Shown one piece after another: positions 1 to 10,041 of a stretch of 64,000 nt of DNA. Origin of the DNA: Betaproteobacteria bacterium (GTDB lineage Bacteria > Pseudomonadota > Gammaproteobacteria > Burkholderiales > Casimicrobiaceae); assembly GCA_016704895.1 (NCBI GenBank), contig JADIZG010000004.1:39823-103822 (forward strand), in the 5' to 3' direction. The stretch's first letter is position 1. Each line of letters opens with the position of its first letter. A program made the position numbers and the translations under genes. The notes beneath the pieces are model-generated. The model searched no databases. It saw nothing but the letters and a program-made list of their open reading frames with translations, and was not told the origin of the DNA.

Positions 1-1177
1 TGCAGTCGAACGAGCAGGTCGTCGTCAAGGTCGAGACGCAGCCGCCGCCGGAGATCGTCGTGCAGGTCAACGCGCCGCCGCCGCCGCCGCAGGTCATCGT
101 GATCGAGCAGCGCAGCCCCGAGGTGATCTTCGTGCCGATGTACAACCCGGTCAACGTGTTCGGGCCGTGGATGTGGCCGGCGTTCCCGCCGGTGTGGATC
201 CCGCCGCCGCCGGGCTTCTGGTGGTCGTGGCGCTCGCCGGTCGCGGTCGGCATCTGGTGGGGCGTGGGCATCGGCGTCACGCACGCCGCCTGGGGCCGCG
301 CCAGCTGGTGGGGCCGCAGCGTCAACATCAACGTCCATCACCACAACAGCATCCACATCAACAACCGGATCGATCGCCGCGACCGCAACACGACTGGGCG
401 CACGACACGAACCGCCGGCGCGACGTTCCGTTCCGCGGCGGCGACGCGACGCGCCAGCGGTTGGACGACCGCGCGGCGCGCGTCGACCGCGAGCAGTTGC
501 GCGGCCGCGAGGCCGATCGGGCGCGCGCCGAGCAGGCGCTGCGCGACCGCGGCGTGACGACCGACCGCGCGGCGTTGCGCGACGTGAACCGCGACGACCT
601 CCGGCGGCCGGCGCAGGACACCGGCGGCGGGCAGTCGCGACCGCCTGCAGGGCGTCGATCGCGACGCGGCGCGCGATCGCGCGCAACAGGTGGAGCGCGC
701 GGCCGCGCTCGACCGCGCGCAGGGAACGGCGCGGCTCGCGACCGGCGGCAGGTGGACCGCGGGGCCGCCGCGGACCGCGCGCAGGCTGCGGCGGCGGCGC
801 GCGATCGCGCGCAGCAGGTCGATCGCGCCGCGGCGGCCGACCGCGCGCGGGACGTCGACCGCGCAGCCGCGCGCGATCGTGTCCAGCAGGCCGACCGGAG
901 TGCGGTCCCGGATCGGTCGCGCGACACGCAGCGCGTCCCCGCGCTGCAGGGCGCAGGCGATCGCAATGCGCGCCAGCAGATCGATCGCGGCAACGCGAGC
1001 CGCGAATCCGCGCAGCGCCAGGTGCCGGCGCGCCAGACTCAGCCGGCGCAGCGTCCGGCGCAGCCGCAGCGCGCGGCGAACACCGGCGCGAGCCGGCCGC
1101 AGCCGCAGCAGGCGCGGGATGCCGCTGCCAACCGTTCGCAGCAGCGGCCGCAGGGCGGCGCGCGGCCGTCCCGGTAA
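1..1177 (+). CDS. DUF3300 family protein (5' truncated, frameshifted)
   Basis: The gene begins before the window: coding sequence is open from base 3. The N-terminal part has the DUF3300 signature, a proline-rich run followed by PEVIFVPMYNP and tryptophan-rich WMWPAFPPVW. The tail is a long, low-complexity series of RDRAQQVDRAAA-like repeats rich in Arg, Asp, Ala and Gln, as is usual for this family. Continuity needs frame changes near 390, 630 and 740. After the first, the expected DWAHDTNRRRDVPFRG appears in another frame, so I read one gene with sequencing indels. Function is unknown; the family is predicted to be exported. It sits 12 bases upstream of a DUF2950 gene, a common pairing. Confidence 0.8.
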   Translation, partial: AVERAGRRQGRDAAAAGDRRAGQRAAAAAAGHRDRAAQPRGDLRADVQPGQRVRAVDVAGVPAGVDPAAAGLLVVVALAGRGRHLVGRGHRRHARRLGPRQLVGPQRQHQRPSPQQHPHQQPDRSPRPQHDWAHDTNRRRDVPFRGGDATRQRLDDRAARVDREQLRGREADRARAEQALRDRGVTTDRAALRDVNRDDLRRPAQDTGGGQSRPPAGRRSRRGARSRATGGARGRARPRAGNGAARDRRQVDRGAAADRAQAAAAARDRAQQVDRAAAADRARDVDRAAARDRVQQADRSAVPDRSRDTQRVPALQGAGDRNARQQIDRGNASRESAQRQVPARQTQPAQRPAQPQRAANTGASRPQPQQARDAAANRSQQRPQGGARPSR

Positions 1178-1189
1178 GGAGCGACGGAC

Positions 1190-2062
1190 ATGACCCGCAA
1201 ATCCCTCGCGCGTCTCGCGGCGCTCGCCATCCTTCTCCCGCTCGCGCCGGGCGCGCTCGCGCAACAGAGTTACCCGACGCCGATGGCGGCCGCCGAGGCG
1301 CTGGTCGACGGCATCGCCCGCCACGACGACGATGCCGTGCGTGCCGCGCTCGGCACCGACTACCGGAAGGTGATGTCGGTCGCGAACCCCGATCCCGACG
1401 ACGTCACGACGTTCCTCGAGGCATGGGCGCGTTCGCGTCGGATCGTGCCGTCGGGCGACGCGAAGGCGCGCCTCGAGGTCGGCCGCTACGGCTGGACGCT
1501 GCCGATCCCGATCGTGAAAGGCGCTTCCGGCTGGTCGTTCGACACGGCCGCGACGCCCGACGAGCTGCGCGCGCGGCGCATCGGCCGCAACGAGCTTGCG
1601 GCGATGAAGGCGATGCTGGCGTATGCCGACGCGCAGGACGACTTCAACGTCCACGGTCGCAACGCCAACCGCCGCGACGGCTACGCGCAGCGACTGGTCT
1701 CCAGCCCCGGCAAGCGCGACGGACTCTACTGGCCGACGCGTCCTGGCGAACCGGAAAGCCCGCTCGGCTCGATGTTCGCGCAGCAGACGAGCGACGGCTA
1801 CCACGGCTACCGGTTCCGGGTCCTGACGTCGCAAGGCGGCAACGCGCCCGGCGGCGCGAAGCGCTACGTGACGGCCGACGGCACGACCGGCGGCTACGCG
1901 CTGGTCGCGTGGCCGGCGAAGTGGGGCGAGACCGGGGTGATGACGTTCATCGTCAGCCGCGACCGGGTCGTCCACCAGAAGGATCTCGGGCCGGGCACCG
2001 ACACGGTCGCGCGCGCGATGAAAGCATACGACCCCGACGCGTCCTGGACGAAGGCGAAGTAG
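1190..2062 (+). CDS. DUF2950 family exported protein
   Basis: Intact 290-residue protein. It has a typical Sec signal peptide (MTRKSLARL, hydrophobic core, cleavage near ALAQQ). The body matches DUF2950: an early YPTPMAAAEALVDGI helix, a central ELAAMKAMLAYADAQDDF segment and a late GYALVAWPAKWGETGVMTFIV strand region. The ATG at 1190 follows an AAGGA ribosome site overlapping the DUF3300 stop, so the two genes are probably co-transcribed. The molecular function of DUF2950 is not known; the constant pairing with DUF3300 suggests a shared envelope role, which is inference. Confidence 0.85.
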   Translation: MTRKSLARLAALAILLPLAPGALAQQSYPTPMAAAEALVDGIARHDDDAVRAALGTDYRKVMSVANPDPDDVTTFLEAWARSRRIVPSGDAKARLEVGRYGWTLPIPIVKGASGWSFDTAATPDELRARRIGRNELAAMKAMLAYADAQDDFNVHGRNANRRDGYAQRLVSSPGKRDGLYWPTRPGEPESPLGSMFAQQTSDGYHGYRFRVLTSQGGNAPGGAKRYVTADGTTGGYALVAWPAKWGETGVMTFIVSRDRVVHQKDLGPGTDTVARAMKAYDPDASWTKAK

Positions 2063-2119
2063 CGCCTCCCGCGCGTCACCCCGTCCCGGGCTGGCGAGTG
2101 ACGCCGCCGCGTCCCCTGC

Positions 2120-3395
2120 CTAGCGGACGCTTCGGCGCGATCGGAAGGCGAGCCCGGCCGCGCCGAGCAGGAGGAGTGCGAGTCCTGCCAGGCCCTGCGG
2201 CCCGACGGCGGGAACCGGCTCGACGACGGCGACCCGGATCGCCTGCTCGTACGCGCCGATGTCGATGGCCGCGCCCTGGATCCGCGCTGCGCCCCCGGCG
2301 TCGAGCGCCGACGTGCCGCCCGGCGGCGCGTCGACGCCCGAATTGATCAACGGCGACGTAGGCTGCAACCGCAGGTCGCCCGCGCCGGCGTTCACGTATT
2401 GGGGGTTCTTGTTCCGAACCGTGCCCGACGGCAGCCCGGCGAAATTGTCTGGGATGCCGTTGTTCCACGAATCGTTTTCGTCGGCGACCAGCGTGATCGG
2501 CGCCGCCGGAATTCGACACCGTGTAGCCGCTCCGGTCGCCGCCGCTCGCGATGTTGTTGAACAGATTGATGGTCACGGTCGCGCCGGGATCGTCCACCCG
2601 GAATACGAACCCGTTCGCCGTCTGAGTGCCGTTGACGGTGTTGTTCGTGAGCGAGGCGACGACCTGCGGAGTCTGGAGGACCAGCAGCAAGACCCCGGAG
2701 TTGGCGCCGCAGTTGCAGCCGCCCACGCGGTCGATCACATTGCTGAACGCGCGCAGCGTGTAGCTGCCCTGGCCCCGGAAATCCGCGGAAATGCCGATGT
2801 TGCTCGCCGAGGGCAGGCTCGTGTCGATGACGTTGCGCTCGACCGTGTAGTCGATCGCCTCGGAGGTCGCCGTGATGGCCCAGAGGCGAATCCCTGCCCG
2901 ATGCTGGTGATCCGGTTGCCGGACACGACGCCAGTCAGCGGCACGCGCGCGTCGATCTCCACCGACGGCGTGTTGTTGTGGTCGATCTCCAGGAAGAAGG
3001 ACGTTGTCCCGGATCGTGATCGAGTGCCCCGACCCCTGGCTGACGAGCCCGCGTACCTGGGCCAGGCTGAACGAGAGCCGCTCGATCAGCAGCGTTTCCG
3101 CGCTTCCCGATGAGCCGAGGTTGCTGAAATTGACGGTGCGGAAGGTCGCTCCGCCGCCTATCGTCGGCGAGAAGCCGGCGGCGGGTTGCAGCGTCAGGCT
3201 CTTGTTGATCGCGAGGTTCTCGTCGATCGGCGTGTTCGTGGCGATCTCGACGACGTCGCCGCTCGCGGCGCCCGTGATGCAGGCCTGCAGCGTCGTGTCG
3301 CAGGGCGCCGCGCCCGGGTAGGTCAGCGTGGCGCTCCAGGCCGGCGTGGCCAACGCGACGAGGGCGACAGGCACGAGAATGCGAATCAGCTTCAT
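2120..3395 (-). CDS. Secreted right-handed beta-helix protein with C-terminal sorting signal (frameshifted)
   Basis: Starting at MKLIRILVPVALVALATP (signal peptide), the protein continues through short asparagine-rich beta-helix turns (ENLAINKSLTLQPAAGF, NNTVNGTQTANGFVFRV) to a choice-of-anchor Q-like segment (SPLINSGVD...IDIGAYE). It ends in a VPAVGPQGLAGLALLLLGA helix plus an arginine cluster, resembling an IPTL/PEP-CTERM type sorting tail. Three frame changes (near 3000, 2890 and 2500) interrupt it. The first looks like one extra C in the run encoding NVFFLEIDHNN. Likely a surface or exported protein of unknown role; an exosortase or rhombosortase partner is not visible here. Confidence 0.75.
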
Positions 3396-3558
3396 CCCGG
3401 GATCTTTCTGAAAGCGCCGCATCGAACGGGCAGCGTACGGAGGGCATCGTACGACGATCCGGCGGCGGAGGAAATGACCGCATCGGCTCCGGTCGCGGGC
3501 GCGGATCGGCCCGACCCCGGCCGCTTCGCGACGCCGCGCGGCATCCCGCCCGCGGCCT

Positions 3559-4359
3559 TCAGATCACCGCCCCCGCGGCATCCGCGAGCGCGACGAACTC
3601 CGCGACCGACAGCGTCTCGCCGCGCCGCTGCGGATCGACGTCGGCAGCCTCGAAAGCCGGCGGCGACACGAGGTCCGACAGCGCGTTGCGCAGCGTCTTG
3701 CGCCGCTGTCCGAACGCGGCGGTGACAACACGCGCGAAGCGCGCGCGGTCGGCGATCCGCGGCGCGGCGGAGCCGAGCGGGACGAGGCGCGCGACCGCCG
3801 AGTCGACGGTGGGCGGCGGACGGAACGCGCCCGGCGGCACGGTGAACAGGCGCTCGATCGCGAACGTCACCTGCAGCATCACGGTGAGCCGCCCGTACTC
3901 CGGCGTGGCGGGCTCGGCGGTCATCCGCGCAACGACCTCCTTCTGCAGCATCACGGTCAGGTCGTGGAGCGCGCCCGCCTGGTCGGCGAGGTGGAACAGC
4001 AGCGGCGAGCTGATGTTGTAGGGCAGGTTGCCGACGACGCGCAGGTTCCGGCCGAGCGTCCTGAAGTCGAACGCGAGCGCGTCGCCGACGACGAGCTCGA
4101 GCGCGTGCGGCGGAAAGCGCTCGGCGAGCCGTGCCGCGAGGTTGTGGTCGATCTCGATCGCGATGACGCGGCCCGCTCGCGCGATCAGCTCCGCGGTGAG
4201 CGCGCCCAGCCCCGGGCCGATCTCGACGACGATGTCGCCCGGGCGCGGCGCGACCGCGTCGGCGATGCGCGCGAGATAGTGCGGGTCGGCGAGGAAGTTC
4301 TGGCCGAAGCGCTTGCGCGCGACGTGGCCGTCGACCGAACGCCCGGGAGGACGAGGCAT
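3559..4359 (-). CDS. rsmA: 16S rRNA dimethyladenosine transferase RsmA
   Basis: 266 residues, complete. It uses SAM to dimethylate two adjacent adenines in the 3' terminal helix of 16S rRNA. Visible signatures: KRFGQNFLADP near the N-terminus, SAM-binding motif VVEIGPGLGALT, the acidic EIDHNLA, and the catalytic NLPYNISSPLLFHL motif. The C-terminal part has the AFGQRRKTLRNAL helix typical of KsgA. ATG at 4359 lies 16 bases downstream of the pdxA stop; pdxA-rsmA is the common proteobacterial order and the genes are probably co-transcribed. Confidence 0.95.
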   Translation of the reverse strand: MPRPPGRSVDGHVARKRFGQNFLADPHYLARIADAVAPRPGDIVVEIGPGLGALTAELIARAGRVIAIEIDHNLAARLAERFPPHALELVVGDALAFDFRTLGRNLRVVGNLPYNISSPLLFHLADQAGALHDLTVMLQKEVVARMTAEPATPEYGRLTVMLQVTFAIERLFTVPPGAFRPPPTVDSAVARLVPLGSAAPRIADRARFARVVTAAFGQRRKTLRNALSDLVSPPAFEAADVDPQRRGETLSVAEFVALADAAGAVI

Positions 4360-4375
4360 CGGGCGACGCGCGACG

Positions 4376-5402
4376 CTACCGCGCCGTGTCCTGCGCGAGC
4401 GCGATCGCGAGCTCGACGGCGGCGTGCAGGCTGCCGGGATCCGCGAGCTTCGCGCGCTCGGCGTCGGCCGCGAGGTCGAGCGCGGTCCCGTGGTCGACCG
4501 ACGTGCGCGGGAACGGCAGGCCGAGCGTGACGTTGACGCCGTGCCCGAAGCTCGCGGCCTTGAGCACCGGCAATCCCCTGGTCGTGGTACATCGCGACGA
4601 TCGCGTCGTACGCGCGTGCATGCGACGGAACGAACACCGTGTCGGCCGGCAGCGGTCCGTGCGCGTCGATCCCCGAGTCGCGGGCTTCTGCGATCGCGGG
4701 CGCGATCGTGTCGACCTCCTCGCGCCCGAGGTGGCCGCTCTCGCCGGCATGCGGATTGAGCCCGCACACGGCGATGCGCGGCGCAGCGATGCCGAACCGG
4801 CGCCGGAGATCGGCGTCGACGATCGCCAGCGTCTCGCGCACGGCATCGCGCGTAATCGCCGCCGGGACCGCGGCGAGCGGCAGGTGCGTCGTCACGAGCG
4901 CGACGCGCAGCGTGGCGTCCGCGGCGCCGCCGACCAGCATCATCACGACGCGCGGCGTGCCGGTGCGCTCGGCGAAGTACTCGGTGTGGCCGGTGAACGG
5001 CAGCCCGGCGTCCAGGATCGCGCTCTTCTGCACCGGCGCGGTGACGAGCGCGGCGAACGCGCCCTGCGCGCACGCGTCGCACGCATGCCGCAGCATCGAC
5101 AGCACGGAGGCGCCGTTGGTGGGGTCGGGATGGCCCGGCACGGGAGGCGCGGCGAGCGGCTGGTGCCACACCTCGACCACGCCGCCCGACGGCGCGAACG
5201 ACGCGGGATCGTAGTCGGCGTACTTCGGCGCGAGGCCGACGCGACCGGCTCGCGCGGCGAGCACGTCGCGGTCGCCGAGGATCACGAGCCGCGCGGCATA
5301 GGGCTCGCTCGCGTGGCGCACGGCCAGCATCGCGCAGAGCTCCGGACCGATGCCCGCCGGCTCGCCGGACGTGACCGCGATCGCGGGGCGGCTCGTGGTC
5401 AA
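4376..5402 (-). CDS. pdxA: 4-hydroxythreonine-4-phosphate dehydrogenase PdxA (frameshifted)
   Basis: NAD-dependent enzyme of the DXP-dependent pyridoxal phosphate pathway. The start is TTG at 5402, preceded by GAGGAGG; the N-terminus PAIAVTSGEPAGIGPEL is the family signature. Metal-site histidine segments PFTGHTEY and GLNPHAGESGH are present. After MYHDQG the frame shifts near 4570 (one apparent extra A after GGGG), and LPVLKAASFGHGVNVTLGLP continues in another frame to the stop. Allowing for this, length and motifs are normal. It probably shares an operon with rsmA downstream and the sugar genes upstream. Confidence 0.92.
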
Positions 5403-5415
5403 CGCGGCTTCCTCC

Positions 5416-7618
5416 TCACGCGCCCTCGAACCGGACGACCTCGAGGCCGGTCCCGGTGCGCAGCGTGAATCCGCCGTCGCCGTCGGCCTCGATGCGCGCC
5501 TGCGTGAAGCCGTCGAGCGAGTTCGCCGGCGTACCGAACAGCCATAGCTGGTCGAGCGGATTCGTCGCGTCGATGTCCCCGGTGTGCTGCACCGCGCGGC
5601 CGAGCGGCAACGCGTGGCCCTCGCGCCCGAACACCGGGAACTGGTCGAGCGCCGCGCGGTAGCTGCAGCACCTGCCGGCCCGCGTAGCTCGCGCGCGTGT
5701 TGAGGTCGTACCAGGCGCCCGGGGGCAACGCGACCTCGACCTCGCCGCCGGGCGCGACGATCGGCGCGACCAGCAGCGACTCGCCGCAGAGGAACTGCGT
5801 CTCGAAGCTGCGCACCAGCGCGTTGCCGGGGAACGCGAGCGGCATCGCGCGCATCACGGGCAGGCCGGTGCGCGTCGCCTGCACGACCACGCGCTCGAGG
5901 TATGGGATCAGCCGGTAGCGGAACGCGAGCCACTTGCGCGCGACAGCCTCGGCCTCCGGCCCGAACGCCCATGGCTCGCGCTCGCCGATGCCGTAGAGGC
6001 GCATGTGGGACGCGAAAACCGAGGCCTGCAGCCAGCGCACGTACAGCTCGGGGTCGACCTGGTCGGCGCCGAAGCCGCCGATCGCGGAGCCGTGGTACGG
6101 GTTCCCGCTCATGCCGAGCGAGAGCCCGCCGCGGATCGAGGCGGCGAGGCCCTCCCAGTCGCTCTGCGGATTCGCGACCCAGCCGACCGGGTGGCGCTGG
6201 CTCGCCGACCATCCGGCGCGGCTCCAGATCACCGCCGGCCCGGCCTCCTTCGGCTGGAAGCGGGCGGCCGCGTCGTGCACGCACTGGTTGAAGAGCTGCG
6301 GATAGACGTTGTGCAGGCGCGTGCCGTGGTCGCCGTTGAAGGCGACCGCGTCGACGGGCACCTGCTCGCCGAACCCGGCCTCGAACGCATCGACGCCGTC
6401 GTCGATCAGCTTCTTGTGCTGGTCGCGCCACCATGCGTACGCCGCGGGGTTCGTGAAGTCGACGATGCCCGAGTCCGGCAGCGGCGTCAGCACGTCGCCG
6501 TAGGGGCTCGTCGCGGGATCGGTGTCCCAGCGGTACACGTACGGGTCGCCCAGGTCCGTCGTGAGCAGGTAGTGGCGCTGCGCGAGCTCGACGAACAGCG
6601 GGTCGTGGACCGAGACGCACGGGTACTCCCAGACGCACACGCGGAGGCGATGCGCCTTGATCGCCGCGATCGCCGCCCGCGGGTCGGGGAAGCGTTCGGC
6701 ATCCCACTGGAAGTTGAAGCGCGTGTCGGTCTTCCAGGTGGTCCGCCCGTCGAGCGCGATGACGTCGCAGGGAATCTTGCGGCTGCGCATCTTCGCGGCC
6801 GCCTCGGCGGCTTCGCCGGGCGTCTTGTAGTACATGCGCGAGATCCACAGGCCGAGGCTCCAGCGCGGCACCAGCGGCGCGCGGCCGGTGAGCTGCGTGT
6901 ACAGGTCGACGATCCCCGGCGGGCGCGGCCGCCGCGAACAGGAACAGGTCGAGCGCCTCGTCGTCGACGACGACCGCGTAGCTGCGGTGCGACCAGTCGG
7001 GGTGCCCGACGCCGTGCGTGACGCGCGCGGGCGTGTTGACGAACAGCCCCCACGCGCCGCGGCCGGTCCCCGGGCTCCACGCGAACGGCGCGTTCTTGTA
7101 CGAGCAGCCGGTGTTGACGCCGAGGCAGTCCTCGACCTGCGAGTGCACGAGCTGCCCGCGCTTGTCGAGCGGGCCGAACTTCTCGCCCAGCCCGTAGACG
7201 GGCTCACCCGACGCGAGCGCGAGCGAGGCGATCCAGTGCGGCGCCGCGCGCCCGACCGAACGCGGGCAGTCGCGTGACGCCGCGGAAATGCCGGTCGGTG
7301 ATCGACCCGGTCACCGGCTTGCCCTTCCACAGCAGCCGGAACGCGAGCGGCGACCCCGCGAGCTCGAGCGTCGAGTCGCCCGACGTGAACGTCCAGGTGT
7401 CGGGCGCCGGTTGCGCGATCTCTGCACGGCTTGACCCGCCCGGTCACGATGCCGTAGTCGGGGCGCGTGTTCGGGCCGGCGCGCAGGCGGAACACGCCCG
7501 GCCCGTAGCACGACACCTCGAGCACGTCGCCGGTCGACGTGGCGAACGACGCGCCGGTTGCCGTCGAGCCGAGGCTGTTCGGGGCGTCGAGCCTCAGGAA
7601 TGCGGTCGGATCGGTCAT
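5416..7618 (-). CDS. GH31 family protein, YicI-like, with replaced catalytic residues (frameshifted)
   Basis: About 730 residues after joining frames near 7415, 6925 and 5655. The fold regions match GH31 alpha-xylosidase/alpha-glucosidases closely: RWSLGLWISRMYYKT, RFNFQWDAERFPDP, GVDAFEAGFGEQVPVDAVAF, SIRGGLSLGMSG and MRAMPLAFP. The residues that should do catalysis are different. The nucleophile motif, K-T-D-F-G-E in YicI, reads EAGFGE; the acid/base region, W-G-G-D in YicI, reads GWVANPQSDW; the H-D-I-G-G-F motif reads SAIGGF. These lie in an uninterrupted stretch of good codon usage, so they are not frame artefacts. The protein may be inactive as a retaining hydrolase or use another chemistry. 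Neighbours are an SMP-30 lactonase and an aldose epimerase. Confidence 0.85.
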
Positions 7619-7625
7619 GGGGGTG

Positions 7626-8506
7626 TCAGCCTGCGTAGCGCGGCTCCGGGAGGCCGGGGATGTCGACGCGCATCGCGAACACGCCGCCCGATTGCGGAAA
7701 GCGCTCGAGTTCGTCGGCCGGCCGGTCCTGGCGCGCGCTCGTCGCGTAGAGCGTCTTCAGGTCCGGGCCGCCGAACGCGCACATCGTCGGGCACATCGCC
7801 GGGAACGGAATCTCGCGCACTGTGCGTCCCGACGGATCGATCTCGACGACCTTGCCGCCCCGGAAGTGCGCGATCCAGTAATTGTCCCGCGCTGTCGACC
7901 GCGGCGCCGTCCGGGCGGTCGGTCTCGCGCTCCCAGCGCGCGAACGTGCGCGGGTTCGACGGCATCCCGCTCGCCGGGTCGAAGTCGTAAGCGCGCACCG
8001 TGAGCGCGGGCGTGTCGGCGTGGTACATCGTGCGCCGGTCGGGGCTCCACGCGAGGCCGTTGCTCACCGTGATGCCGTCGATCACGCGGTGGAACGCGTG
8101 GTCCGCGTCGAGCCGGTAGAGCGCCGCGCTGGCGGCGTCGCGCCGCTCGTTCATCGTGCCGATCCAGAATCGTCCCCTGCGGATCGACGCGGCCGTCGTT
8201 GAAGCGGTGGTGGTCGGGATCGTAGGGCGCCTGGGCGACCTTGCGCTCCAGGCGGCCATGCGCATCGGCGAGCCAGACGCCGTCGCGCAACGCGACGACG
8301 ACACCGCCCTGCGCGCGCAGCCCCATGCAGCCGATCGACGACGGCATCGGCATCACTGCGTGCGCGCCGGTGGCCGGATCGAAACGGTGGAGCGACGGCG
8401 CGACAATGTCGACGAACCAGAGCGCCTGCTCGTCCGCGGACCAGGTCGGGCTCTCGGAGAGCTTCGACTTGACGTCCAGCACGCACCGGAACGGGGATTC
8501 GGGCAT
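7626..8506 (-). CDS. SMP-30/gluconolactonase family protein (frameshifted)
   Basis: Six-bladed beta-propeller lactonase family, likely hydrolysing a sugar lactone. The start MPESPFRCVLDVKSKLSESP leads into PTWSADEQALWFVDI, then HHRFNDGRVDPQGRFWIGTM, ITVSNGLAWSPDRRTMYHADT and a C-terminal MCPTMCAFGGPDLKTLY, all family hallmarks (metal-binding E/N/N/D positions are present). Two frame changes, near 8165 and 7880, each look like one extra A after a G run. A longer start at 8533 is possible but would overlap the galM gene. Sits between galM-like and GH31 genes in a probable sugar-processing operon. Confidence 0.88.
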
Positions 8507-8519
8507 GTCGGGGATCCGC

Positions 8520-9446
8520 TCAGGCGGCCGCACTCGCCTCGAGCCGCATCGTACAGGAGAACGAGGCGCCGGGAGGCAGGAGGCGGGTGCCGGTCCCCCG
8601 CTCGCCGCGTTCGGCGCGGTTGAACGCGTCGGTCATGTGGGTCGCCGGCTCGAACGCGAGGTAGTCGCGCCCCGGCGGCACGAACACGACGCGCCGGTCG
8701 AGCGCCCGGTCCGCGTCGATCGAGACCTCGAGCCCGCACGCGGGCCAGCGAATCGTCGCGATGCCGGTCGCGGGCTCGAACACGTGGTCGAGCTCGACCT
8801 CGCCGCGCGGGCGCGGCGGATCGAAGCGCCACGCGTCGGGCACGGCGACGCGCGCGCTGGGGATCTGCGTCGGGTCGCTCTTCCAGACATGAGTCGCGGC
8901 GAACGCAAGCGTCGTGCCCGGCGGCTTCGGGAAGAACGGATGCCAGCCCAGGCCGAACGGGAACGCGTGCGGACCCGCGTTCTCGATCGCCAGCCTCGCC
9001 GACAGCGTCGCCCCGCGCGCCGAGCGCTCGAGCGCGAACGTCTGCAGCACGCGGAACGGCCAGGGCCACGATGTCGCGGCGTCGCCGAGCGCGTCGTGAT
9101 CGAGCGCGAGCTGGACGCCCGCGTCCGACGACGACACGACCGACCACGCGCGCTGCCAGCCGATGCCGTGGATCGAGTGCGGCGACTCGCCGAAGTTGCG
9201 CGCGAGCGCGTGCTCGTGTCCGTCGAAGGCGATGCGGGCATTCGCGATGCGGTTCGAGTAAGGGACGAGCGGGTAGCAGGCGAACGAACGGACGTTGCCC
9301 TCGGCGCGTGCGTCCTGCGGCGTCGGCCGGAGGATGTCGGCGCCGTCCAGCGTGAACGACGCGATCGCGCCGCCGACGGACGGCGCGATCTCGACGACGG
9401 CGTCGCCGGCGACGAGGCGCACGAACCCCGGTTGCGGATCGATCAT
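8520..9446 (-). CDS. Aldose 1-epimerase family protein
   Basis: Intact, 308 residues. GalM-like epimerases interconvert alpha and beta anomers of free sugars. Motifs visible: YSNRIANARI (the N-R substrate-binding segment), the catalytic histidine region SPHSIHGIGWQRAW, GLGWHPFFP (second histidine) and PGRDYLAFEPATHMTDAFN near the C-terminus. The true sugar substrate is not evident. First gene of the minus-strand cluster galM-like/SMP-30/GH31/pdxA/rsmA; upstream is the G-rich tract, so the promoter cannot be read with confidence. Confidence 0.88.
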   Translation of the reverse strand: MIDPQPGFVRLVAGDAVVEIAPSVGGAIASFTLDGADILRPTPQDARAEGNVRSFACYPLVPYSNRIANARIAFDGHEHALARNFGESPHSIHGIGWQRAWSVVSSSDAGVQLALDHDALGDAATSWPWPFRVLQTFALERSARGATLSARLAIENAGPHAFPFGLGWHPFFPKPPGTTLAFAATHVWKSDPTQIPSARVAVPDAWRFDPPRPRGEVELDHVFEPATGIATIRWPACGLEVSIDADRALDRRVVFVPPGRDYLAFEPATHMTDAFNRAERGERGTGTRLLPPGASFSCTMRLEASAAA

Positions 9447-9472
9447 CGGAACATGCTACCCGCGCGGCGCTC

Positions 9473-9494
9473 CTGTGGGTCCGGCTTCAGCCGG
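9473..9494. repeat. Intergenic palindromic repeat, family 1
   Basis: CTGTGGGTCCGGCTTCAGCC is the conserved core; the internal palindrome CCGGCTTCAGCCGG forms a short hairpin. Same family as the units at 11991-12100, 14883-15079 and 56210-56231. Here it sits between galM and the G-rich tract. Confidence 0.85.
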
Positions 9495-9569
9495 CGCTTT
9501 TTCTGCCCGCATTCTCCGCAGGCCTCGCATCCTGCATGCCGGGCGATCCATCGGCGTGCCCGCCCGCGC

Positions 9570-9880
9570 GGGGGGGCGGGGGGGGAGGGAGGGGCCGGCC
9601 AACCGGGGGGGGGGGGGGGCCCGGGGCGGGGGGCGGGCGGGCCGCGGGGGGGGGGGGGGGAGGGGGGGGGGCTCCGGGGGGGGGGGGGGGGGGGCCCCCG
9701 GGGGGGGGGGGCTTTCCCCGGGGGGAAACCGAGGGGGGGGGGAGGGGGGGGAACCCGGGGGGGGGGGCGGGCCCCGCCGGGGGGGGGGGGCCCTGGGGGC
9801 CGGGGGGGGGCGGGGGGGGGGGGGGGGGGGGGGGGCGGGGTGGGGGCGGGGGGGGGGGGGGGGGGGTGGGGGGGGGGAGG
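9570..9880. other. Low-complexity poly-G tract (probable sequence artefact) in a gene-free gap
   Basis: About 310 bases consisting almost only of G, with scattered C and a few A or T, between galM and azlC. It does not resemble natural high-GC coding sequence on either strand; the apparent minus-strand product would be nearly pure proline. A shorter tract of the same kind is at 56309-56380, and both start just after a family-1 palindromic repeat. I see no gene from 9447 to 10041. Treat the length and content as unreliable. Confidence 0.8.
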
Positions 9881-10041
9881 TTGGCCGGGAGCATATCAGC
9901 GCAGCGCGTCACCGAGCGCCGCGGCGATCGGCCGATGCGGCCCGATCCGGCTGGCGCGGTTCGCGTAAGAATCACTCGCCCCGAAGGAGAACTGCCGTCT
10001 CCCCGTCCCCGTTCCAGGCGTTCCCGCGCCCGCCCTTCCCC

